A stretch of 64,000 nucleotides of DNA from Umezawaea beigongshangensis (GTDB lineage: Bacteria; Actinomycetota; Actinomycetes; Mycobacteriales; Pseudonocardiaceae). The stretch is taken from assembly GCF_016464305.1 (NCBI RefSeq), contig NZ_JAEIOJ010000002.1:620001-684000 (forward strand), in the 5' to 3' direction. The translations under genes were made by a program, and so were the position numbers. This document shows, one piece after another, positions 51,373 to 57,882 of this stretch. The notes beneath the pieces were generated by a model, which was given only the letters and a program-made list of their open reading frames with translations, was not told the origin of the DNA and did no database searches. Position 1 is the first letter of the stretch, and the number at the start of each line of letters is the position of its first letter.

Positions 51373-52202
51373 CGGGGCGACTCCTCCTCCGGGACCCAGC
51401 GCAGCAGGGACGTCCCGTCGACGCAGAAGTGCCTGGCGGCGGTCGTCGCCGTGGTGCGCAGAGGCCGCCCGTCGTCGTCGACGACGAGGTCCCCCCGGCG
51501 GTCGCCGGAGGTCCAGCTCAGGTGCAACCGCCACTCGACGTCCTCGACCGGCGAGAACGGGGTGATGACGAACTGCTCCGGATCGACGTCGCTGATCTTG
51601 TAGGGGAAGTCCTTCAGGGGCTCGTCGTCCGCGCCGGGCTCGCCCTCGGTCCAGGGGACGAGAGCGGGCGCGGGGTCCGTCAGGTCCACCCGGAAGAACC
51701 GCGGAGCGACACCGCTCTCGCACCCGGAGGCCAGGAAGGTCCCGGTCATCGCGGGACGCCGTGCGACGACCTCCACGCGCGCGGACTGGAGCACCACGGA
51801 GTCCCCGGTCAGCCCCTGCACGGTCACCCGCACCTCGCCCCCGGTCGCGAGCACGCCACCGGCCGGGCGCTCGTCGGTGCGGTCGACCGGGCCGTCGAGC
51901 ACTTCGGGGACGACCCAGCCGCTCACGCAGTCGTTCTTGGGCAGCAGCGCGGTGATCGCGGCCAGCGGCTCCTCGTCCGCCGGTTCCTCCCCAGCGGGGG
52001 GCGACTCCCGCGAGGCGAGCACCCACGCCAGGAGCGCCAGCAGCAGCACGACCACGCCGGACAGGGCGGCGATCCCACGCCGGTCGTGGTTCACCTGGTG
52101 GCGATCACCGACGTGCACCTGGTCGATCGTCCCGGACTGCACCACCTTCTCGATCCGCCCGCTCGCGGAGTTGGTGGGGCGCCGGTCCTCGGGCGTGGTC
52201 AT
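51366..52202 (-). CDS. Single-pass membrane protein with cytoplasmic VVQ-type tag
   Basis: A 278-residue protein. The N-terminal cytoplasmic part contains KVVQSGTIDQVHVGD (19-33), similar to the tag of the STAND protein at 28.1 kb. One TM helix (about 45-65, AALSGVVVLLLALLAWVLA) follows, then an outside domain of about 210 residues with three or four Cys (NDCVSGW, SGCESG, FCVDG, C-terminal Cys) that may form disulphides. ATG at 52202 has AGGAG 5 bases upstream. No known family. It is co-transcribed with the propeller lipoprotein. Confidence 0.75.
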   Translation of the reverse strand: MTTPEDRRPTNSASGRIEKVVQSGTIDQVHVGDRHQVNHDRRGIAALSGVVVLLLALLAWVLASRESPPAGEEPADEEPLAAITALLPKNDCVSGWVVPEVLDGPVDRTDERPAGGVLATGGEVRVTVQGLTGDSVVLQSARVEVVARRPAMTGTFLASGCESGVAPRFFRVDLTDPAPALVPWTEGEPGADDEPLKDFPYKISDVDPEQFVITPFSPVEDVEWRLHLSWTSGDRRGDLVVDDDGRPLRTTATTAARHFCVDGTSLLRWVPEEESPRC

Positions 52203-52329
52203 CCGCACTCCTGATCAGCTGCCGGAGCGGCCCGGCACGATCCGCGTGCCCGCACCGTAGAGCCGACCGCGCCCGAGCGGTACGCACTCGTGCGTCTTTC
52301 GGGCCGCGCACGCCCCCGGCCGGGCCGGG

Positions 52330-53118
52330 TCAGCTCGCCGTGATCAGCGCGCCGATCACGCTGATCACGGCCGCGGCGATCGTCCCGGCGAACCCGACGA
52401 TCAGGGTCAGGCGCTGGTCGAGGGTGAGCCGGTCCTCCCGCTGGGGCGCGTCCGCGGCCACGGCGACCGGCGGCTCCGCCGCTCCGGGACCGGGAGGCGC
52501 GGGCGGCAGGACCCGCGGGGGCCGTCCGGCCGGGAGGTGTCCGGGAGGGAGGTGTCCGGGAGGGAGGTGTCCGGGAGGGAGGCGTCCGGCGAGCACCATC
52601 CCCGCCGACGCGGCGGCCACCAGGACGCCGAGCAGGACCGCGACGTCCAGGGTCACGTCCAGCCAGTCCGAGGCGCTGACCGTGCGCCGCACCACCACGG
52701 CGGTCACGGAGGTGCCGATCCCGCTGACGCCGACCGCGGCGAACACCCCCGCGGCGCCGAGCAGCGTGGTCCGTCCGGCGATCGTCCACACCAGCGCGGG
52801 CGTGCCGACGGTGACCAGCGCGAGCGCGACGACCGTCAGCGAGTCGTCGACCTCCACCAGCACCTCGACCAGTCCGCAGGCCAGGCCGAGCCCGAGCAGC
52901 GCGGGACCGGCGCCCCGCAGCCCGGCGCGGCGCGCGAGGCCGTGCAGGGTGAGCACCAGGCCCACGCCCGCGACCAGGGCGGCGACGACCAGCACGCGCT
53001 GGTGGACGTCCCAGTCGAGGTCGACCAGTCCCGCCGCCGCGAAGACGCCCAGTCCGGCGCCGGTCGTCCAGGCTCCGGCACCGGCGGTGCCGGAACCCGC
53101 GCCACGGGACCCCGTCAT
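52330..53118 (-). CDS. Hypothetical multi-pass membrane protein with Pro-rich repeat linker
   Basis: A 262-residue protein with about six hydrophobic helices in the first 165 residues. A linker of four LPPGH-type pentapeptides follows (about 170-190), then a Pro/Ala stretch, and finally a helix near the C-terminus (LTLIVGFAGTIAAAVISVIGALI) preceded by a charged LTLDQR segment. The pentapeptides come from a 15-bp DNA tandem repeat at 52531-52590, so their number probably varies between strains. ATG at 53118. No function recognised. The C-terminal helix resembles a lone membrane anchor of effector-type proteins. Confidence 0.65.
   Translation of the reverse strand: MTGSRGAGSGTAGAGAWTTGAGLGVFAAAGLVDLDWDVHQRVLVVAALVAGVGLVLTLHGLARRAGLRGAGPALLGLGLACGLVEVLVEVDDSLTVVALALVTVGTPALVWTIAGRTTLLGAAGVFAAVGVSGIGTSVTAVVVRRTVSASDWLDVTLDVAVLLGVLVAAASAGMVLAGRLPPGHLPPGHLPPGHLPAGRPPRVLPPAPPGPGAAEPPVAVAADAPQREDRLTLDQRLTLIVGFAGTIAAAVISVIGALITAS
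52531..52590. repeat. 15-bp tandem repeat coding for LPPGH units
   Basis: The unit GTGTCCGGGAGGGAG (plus-strand sense) is repeated about four times, in frame within the membrane-protein gene. Confidence 0.85.
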
Positions 53119-53239
53119 GCGGCCCAGTTTCGCGGCAACGCGGCCCGGTGACCACCGATCGGCCGCAGAACGACCCGAATGCCGCTGCCACGGCTGTGCG
53201 CGCACACGTCGCCGGGCGGGAGCGCGCGGGCCGCGGCCC

Positions 53240-53513
53240 CTCCGTCCCGCCGACTCGTTCTGCGAGGTGCACCCCGAGGACCTCGAAGCGGATCTGGCGC
53301 GGTTGCGGCCCGATCTCGTGGTGCACGAGTGGGGCGTGCCGGGTGACGTCGTCGTCCGGAGCCGGGTGCCGCAGGCGGACCCGGTGCCGCACGTGGGTTC
53401 GCCCACGCCGAGGCCGTCGATGCCGCGGGGGCCGGGCTGCGCGCCTGCTCCCCGGCGAGCTGAGCGCGGACGAGGTCGCGCGCCGCCTGCCGGAGTTCGC
53501 GCGTCGCGGGTGA
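53240..53513 (+). pseudogene. Frameshifted remnant of an unidentified gene
   Basis: Coding-like sequence continues across all three plus frames. SFCEVHPEDLEADLARLRPD and VVHEWGVPGDVVVRSRVPQ are in one frame (from about 53250). GFAHAEAVDAAGAGLRA is in a second. LLPGELSADEVARRLPEFAR is in a third, closing at TGA 53513. Each piece has the acidic/Ala/Leu bias of a real protein, and together they could form one C-terminal region. At least two frameshifts separate them. No start or family recognised. Confidence 0.5.
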
Positions 53514-53571
53514 ACCTGCGCCGGGGGCCGGGACACGGCAGGATCGTCGCCGTGGACACGACAGGAGGACG

Positions 53572-54018
53572 ATGAGCAGGACCGTCACCGGCGACCGCTT
53601 CGGCGCCTGGTTGATCAAGTGCAATCCGGGGGTCACCGACGTCACCGGGGTGCTGCGGCACGAGGTGCCGCCCGCCGAGAGCTGGTGCGTGAACCGCAGC
53701 TACCGCCTCGACCTGGTCGAGGAGGGGCAGCGCGTGCTGTTCTGGGTCACGGGGACCGCCGGTGCCACGCCCGAGCCGGGCCTGTGGGGGCACGGGGTGG
53801 TGACCGGCGACGTCGAGCGCACCGGCGCCCGGCCGCAGCTCCCCCTGCGCCTGGAGGTCTGGGACTCCCCGCTGGGCCGCGCCGAGCTGCGCGCCGACCC
53901 GCGGCTGGCCGGGATGGAGGTCTTCCGGCAGCCGCAGATGGGCAACCCGCTGCACGTGACGAAGGAGGAGCTGGCCGCGCTCGCCGAGCACGGGGCGGCG
54001 CTCAGCCTCCCGGCGTGA
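53572..54018 (+). CDS. EVE-domain-like (PUA superfamily) protein
   Basis: A 148-residue protein. The opening FGAWLIKCNPGVTDVTGVL, then SWCVNRSYRLDLVEEGQRVLFWVTG and GLWGHGVVTGDVE, follow the EVE pattern (WxxxxNP..., SVNR.Y..., GD.VLLWVSG, G..A.G.V). EVE/PUA domains bind modified bases in DNA or RNA and are often linked to restriction or RNA modification. ATG at 53572 follows AGGAGG closely. It is a single gene with no partner nuclease next to it. It reads toward the response-regulator gene, overlapping its end by 17 bases. Confidence 0.7.
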   Translation: MSRTVTGDRFGAWLIKCNPGVTDVTGVLRHEVPPAESWCVNRSYRLDLVEEGQRVLFWVTGTAGATPEPGLWGHGVVTGDVERTGARPQLPLRLEVWDSPLGRAELRADPRLAGMEVFRQPQMGNPLHVTKEELAALAEHGAALSLPA

Positions 54019-54646
54019 GCAGGCCCCGCTCGCAGGCGGTGGCCACGGCCGACGCCAGGTCCTCGGCGCCCAGCTTCGCGCACACGTGCAGCAGGTGCGT
54101 CTTCACGGTGGCCTCGCTGATGAACAGCAGCTTCGCCGCCTCGCGGTTGGTGCAGCCGCGGGCGACGAGGCCCAGCACGTCCAGCTCGCGCGGGCTCAGC
54201 GGATCGCTCACCGGTTCCGGTGTGCGCACCCGGCCCAGCAGCCGGGTCGCCACCGGCGGCGACAGCACGTCCTCGCCGCGCGCGGCGGAGCGGACGGCGC
54301 GGAACAGCTCCTCGCGCGGGGCGTCCTGGAGCAGGTAGCCGATGGCACCGGCCCTGATCGCGGGCAGCACGTCGCCGTCGGTGTCGCGGGTGGTGAGGAC
54401 CAGGACGCGAGCCGGGTTGCCGGCGTCGCGCAACCGCTCGATCGCGGTCACGCCGTCGACGCCGGGCATCCGCAGGCCCAGCAGCACCACGTCGGGTTCC
54501 AGGGCGGTCGCGAGCGTCACGGCCTCCTCTCCCCCGGCGGCCTCGCCCACGACGTCGAACCCGGCGTCACCGGCGAACACGCCGCGCAGCCCGTCGCGCA
54601 CGACGGGGTGGTCGGCGACGACGAGGAGCCTGATGGGCGTGATCAC
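54002..54646 (-). CDS. NarL/LuxR-type response regulator with degenerate receiver
   Basis: A 214-residue regulator. A receiver (about 5-120) is joined to a LuxR helix-turn-helix (LSPRELDVLGLVARGCTNREAA ... ISEATVKTHLLHVCAKLG). The receiver is altered at two key sites. The phospho-acceptor in VVLLGLRMPGVDG is Gly in place of Asp (codon GGC, one change from GAC). The acidic pair before HPVVRDGL is Ala-Asp. It therefore probably cannot be phosphorylated in the usual way. GTG at 54646. It sits behind the ruins of an ABC exporter operon and has no intact kinase partner. Confidence 0.88.
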   Translation of the reverse strand: MITPIRLLVVADHPVVRDGLRGVFAGDAGFDVVGEAAGGEEAVTLATALEPDVVLLGLRMPGVDGVTAIERLRDAGNPARVLVLTTRDTDGDVLPAIRAGAIGYLLQDAPREELFRAVRSAARGEDVLSPPVATRLLGRVRTPEPVSDPLSPRELDVLGLVARGCTNREAAKLLFISEATVKTHLLHVCAKLGAEDLASAVATACERGLLTPGG

Positions 54647-55021
54647 CGCGCCACCTCGGCCGGGGCGCCGACGGCGACGGGCACGGCCGAGGTCGCGGCC
54701 GGCACGACGTGCGGGGTCGCCCGCGACGGGGTGGAGAACCCGCGTTCCCCGGCGTCGAGATCCGGTTCTGCCACGCGTACCCGCTCTCGGTCGAACGTTC
54801 TGGTGGCCACCGCCCCGGCCGCCGGTGCGACCACGGCCATCGTCCCGGGCGCGGGGCTCGCGGGGCGGCGCCGGTCCGGAGCTCCTGCAACGCGCACGCC
54901 GGGCGGCGTCACGTCGCCGATGCGCACGAGCGGCAGCAGGGCCGGGAACAGCGCGGCGAACTCCCGGTTCACGCGGGAACAGCCCGGTCTCGACGGTGAC
55001 GATCCCTGTGAACGCGGACAC
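54643..55021 (-). pseudogene. ABC-2 type permease remnant, frameshifted and truncated
   Basis: A good start (GTG at 55021 with GGGGAGAGG upstream) opens VSAFTGIVTVETGLFPREPG, the usual N-terminus of ABC-2 permeases. Near 54965 the homology jumps frame into EFAALFPALLPLVRIGD. After that the sequence loses membrane character and ends at 54643, overlapping the response-regulator start. A full permease would need about 240 residues and six helices. Confidence 0.6.
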
Positions 55022-55271
55022 CTCTCCCCGTGCCGCGGGTGACCAGCACAACCGTGACGCCGCGGTCCCGGACGCCCTCCACGACCGACCACGTGCCGCG
55101 TCGCGCCTGCGGGTCCGGTCCGGTGGTCAGCTCGTCGAGCACGGCGATCTCCGGGTCGCCGATCAGCGCGAGCACGTCCGCCGGCTCGCGCCGGTCGGCC
55201 GGGTTCCGGCAGGAGGAGCGCAGGTCGAACTCCGCCACCTGCCGCCCGTACCTCGCGACGAGGCCGTCCAC
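54969..55271 (-). pseudogene. ABC exporter ATPase remnant
   Basis: The fragment VLALIGDPEIAVLDELTTGP followed by DPQARRGTWSVVEGVRDRGVTVVLVTR is the Walker B/D-loop/H-loop region of a drug-type ABC ATPase, where intact relatives read ELTTGLDPQARR. The P-loop and the LSGGQ signature are absent, and the frame turns into non-homologous sequence after VLVTR. It was originally the partner of the permease remnant that follows. Confidence 0.65.
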
Positions 55272-55357
55272 CTCGACGATCCCCGTGCGAGAAGCCTGGC
55301 CGGAGCGGGCGCACCGCTCGACCGGTCAGACCCGGCATCAACCGATCGGTCGATGCA

Positions 55358-55981
55358 TCAGCCGAGACCGAGCGCCCTCATCCGGGCGATCTCGTCGGAC
55401 TGGGTCGCGATCACGTCGGTCGCCATCTCCTCGACGTACTCGGTCGAGCCCTTCGTCAGCACGTCGTTCGCCATCTGGATCGCACCCTCGTGGTGCGTGG
55501 TCATCAGCTGGACGAACAGCCGGTCGAACTCGGCCCCGGAAGCGGCCGCCAGCTGCGCGAGCTGCTCGGCGGAGGCCATGCCGGGCATCGTGGAGTGGTC
55601 GTGCGAGCCGTGTGCGGCGTGCGGGCCGCCGCGCTGGTTCTGCCAGGTCTTCATGGCCTCGACCTCGGGGCCCTGGCTGTCCGCGATGCGCGACGCGAGG
55701 CCCTTGACGGTCTCGTGGGACGCCCGGTCCGGGGCGAGCGCGGTCATCTCCAGCGCCTGTCCGTGGTGCGCGATCATCATCTGGACGTACTCCAGGTCGG
55801 CCTCGTTCGGCGGGACCTCCGGCGCGGTCGCCCCCTCGGTCAGGGTGGCCGCGGCCTCACCCGGCTTGCCGGGAGCGATCACGGGCGTCGTGCCACCGGC
55901 GGGCTCTCCCGTGCAGGCGACCAGGCCGAACACCCCGGCCGCGGACAGGACGACCGCTGCCGCAGTCACACCGATGCGCAT
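55358..55981 (-). CDS. DUF305 family lipoprotein
   Basis: A 207-residue exported protein. The signal peptide ends FGLVACTGEP (lipobox VAC). Two DUF305 half-repeats contain the His motifs VQMMIAHHGQALEMTALA and VQLMTTHHEGAIQMANDVL, the latter in a four-helix ferritin-like fold. A His/Met-rich linker (GPHAAHGSHDHSTMPGM) suggests metal binding, possibly copper. ATG at 55981 has GGGGGAG 4 bases upstream. It is divergent from the LVIVD gene, a recurring pairing in actinobacteria. Role in the envelope unknown. Confidence 0.9.
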   Translation of the reverse strand: MRIGVTAAAVVLSAAGVFGLVACTGEPAGGTTPVIAPGKPGEAAATLTEGATAPEVPPNEADLEYVQMMIAHHGQALEMTALAPDRASHETVKGLASRIADSQGPEVEAMKTWQNQRGGPHAAHGSHDHSTMPGMASAEQLAQLAAASGAEFDRLFVQLMTTHHEGAIQMANDVLTKGSTEYVEEMATDVIATQSDEIARMRALGLG

Positions 55982-56136
55982 CCCGCTCCCCCTTCGAACC
56001 CGCTCGCGTCGTGCCAAAGTACCTGGAAGTTCCCGACGGCCGGGAATCTTTCGCATTACCTCCGATCGGACCTGGTCCTTAGCGAGGCGAAGGGGACATA
56101 CTGCGCCGGTCGTCCCTGTTCGAGGAAGGATCAACC

Positions 56137-57624
56137 GTGACTTCACGCGATTCGACCCGTCGGCGCAGAGCGCCGTTCGCGGTCCTGGGGGCATTCGCGC
56201 TCGCGGTCTCCGCAGTGGCCACCGCCCCTGCCGCCGTCGGCTCGCCCGACGACGACGCCCTGGCCGGACTGTCCGAGGCGGAGCTGTCCGCTCCCGCGAC
56301 GCCGTCCGCCGGCATTCCCGCTGAGGACGAGATCGTCCGCAGCCGCAACGTCCAGCTCGTCAAGAACCTGCCCAAGGAAGCCCCCTTCACCGCGTCGACC
56401 ACGAACTCGGACCTCGCGTTCCAGGGCGACTACGCCTTCCAGGGCAACTACGACGGCTTCACGATCTTCAACATCAAGAACCCGACCGACCCGAAGGTCG
56501 TCAGCAAGGTCCTGTGCCCCGGCTCGCAGAACGACATCAGCGTGTCGGGCGACCTGCTCTACCTGTCGACGGACTCCTCGCGCAGCGACGACTCGTGCAC
56601 CAGCACGACGCAGTCGGCGACGATCAAGGAGTCGTGGGAGGGCGTCAAGGTCTTCGACATCAAGGACAAGCGCAACCCGCGCTACGTCGCCGCCGTCGAG
56701 ACCGACTGCGGTTCGCACACCCACACCCTGGTGCCGGACGAGCGCGGCAAGAACGACTACCTCTACATCTCGTCGTACTCGCCGAACGCCACGTTCCCGG
56801 ACTGCCAGCCGCCGCACGACAAGATCAGCATCGTGAAGGTGCCCAAGCGCAACCCGGAGGCCGCGTCGCTGCTGTCGGCTCCGGTGCTGTTCCCGGACGG
56901 CGGCAACCCCGGCGTTCCCGGCACCATCGCGACCGGCATGACCAGCGCCACCACGGGTTGCCACGACATCACCGTGTACCCGGCGCAGAACCTGGCCGCC
57001 GGCGCCTGCATGGGTGACGGCGTGCTGTTCGACATCTCCGACCGCGAGCAGCCGCGCGAGATCGACCGCGTGCAGGACGACGCGAACTTCGCGTTCTGGC
57101 ACTCCGCCACGTTCAACAACGAGGGCACGAAGGTGATCTTCACCGACGAGCTCGGCGGTGGCGGCGCCCCGACCTGCAACGAGACGATCGCGAAGACCCG
57201 CGGCGCCGACGGCATCTACGACATCGAGGGCCGCGGCGACGACCGCAAGCTCGTGTTCAAGAGCTACTACAAGATCGACCGCCTCCAGGGACCGACCGAG
57301 AACTGCGTCGCCCACAACGGCTCGCTGATCCCGGTCCAGGGCCGCGACATCATGGTGCAGTCCTGGTACCAGGGCGGCGTGTCGATCTGGGACTTCACCG
57401 ACTCGACCAAGCCGCGGGAGATCGGCTTCTTCGAGCGCGGTCCGCTCCCCAACGGCGCGGGCGGCGGCACGTGGTCGGCGTACTACTACAACGGCTACAT
57501 CTACTCCTCCGACATGGCCAAGGGCTTCGACGTCCTGAAGATCCGCGACCCGCGGGTGCACGGCGCCGAGCGGGTCAAGTTCAAGGAGCTGAACGTGCAG
57601 ACCCAGCAGGGCTACCGCGAGTGA
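56137..57624 (+). CDS. Secreted LVIVD-repeat protein
   Basis: A 495-residue protein with a Sec signal peptide (RRRRAPFAVLGAFALAVSAVATAPAA, cleavage near 32). The beta-propeller repeats end in strand motifs such as GFTIFNIKNPTDPKVVSKV, VKVFDIKDKRNPRYVAAVE, GVLFDISDREQPREIDRV and GVSIWDFTDSTKPREIGFF, the LVIVD pattern. Conserved Cys and His (ETDCGSHTHTLVPD, TENCVAHNGS) may bind metal. GTG at 56137 follows AGGAAGGA. It ends in a strong terminator. Function unknown; probably exported with the divergent DUF305 lipoprotein. Confidence 0.88.
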   Translation: MTSRDSTRRRRAPFAVLGAFALAVSAVATAPAAVGSPDDDALAGLSEAELSAPATPSAGIPAEDEIVRSRNVQLVKNLPKEAPFTASTTNSDLAFQGDYAFQGNYDGFTIFNIKNPTDPKVVSKVLCPGSQNDISVSGDLLYLSTDSSRSDDSCTSTTQSATIKESWEGVKVFDIKDKRNPRYVAAVETDCGSHTHTLVPDERGKNDYLYISSYSPNATFPDCQPPHDKISIVKVPKRNPEAASLLSAPVLFPDGGNPGVPGTIATGMTSATTGCHDITVYPAQNLAAGACMGDGVLFDISDREQPREIDRVQDDANFAFWHSATFNNEGTKVIFTDELGGGGAPTCNETIAKTRGADGIYDIEGRGDDRKLVFKSYYKIDRLQGPTENCVAHNGSLIPVQGRDIMVQSWYQGGVSIWDFTDSTKPREIGFFERGPLPNGAGGGTWSAYYYNGYIYSSDMAKGFDVLKIRDPRVHGAERVKFKELNVQTQQGYRE

Positions 57625-57643
57625 CGCTCGGCTGAACACCGGG

Positions 57644-57678
57644 GAGGGGGCCGCGTCGCACGTCGACGCGGCCCCCTC
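57644..57678 (+). terminator. Terminator of the LVIVD gene
   Basis: A 14-bp perfect stem (GAGGGGGCCGCGTC with its complement) around the loop GCACGTC, 19 bases after the stop codon. Confidence 0.85.
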
Positions 57679-57882
57679 GTCGTCAGCTCGCCCTCACCAG
57701 CACACCGCTGTCGCGCACCGCCCCCGGCGACAGCGCGCGGTGGCCGACGTCGCCGAAGAGCACGGTGAGGCCGCACCACCACGTCGTCGCCCCGGCCGCA
57801 GCACCCCGGCGACGCCGCTCCCGGCCGGTCCGACCCCCGGTGATCTCGCACCGGGGACGGGACCGGCGTTCGCGGCGGGACG

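Noticed and set aside
57683-57882. C-terminal gene fragment (GLTVLFGDVGHRALSPG) after the SulP-CA gene
   Set aside because: Coding-like but very short, with no start, no homologous family recognised and overlap with terminator territory.
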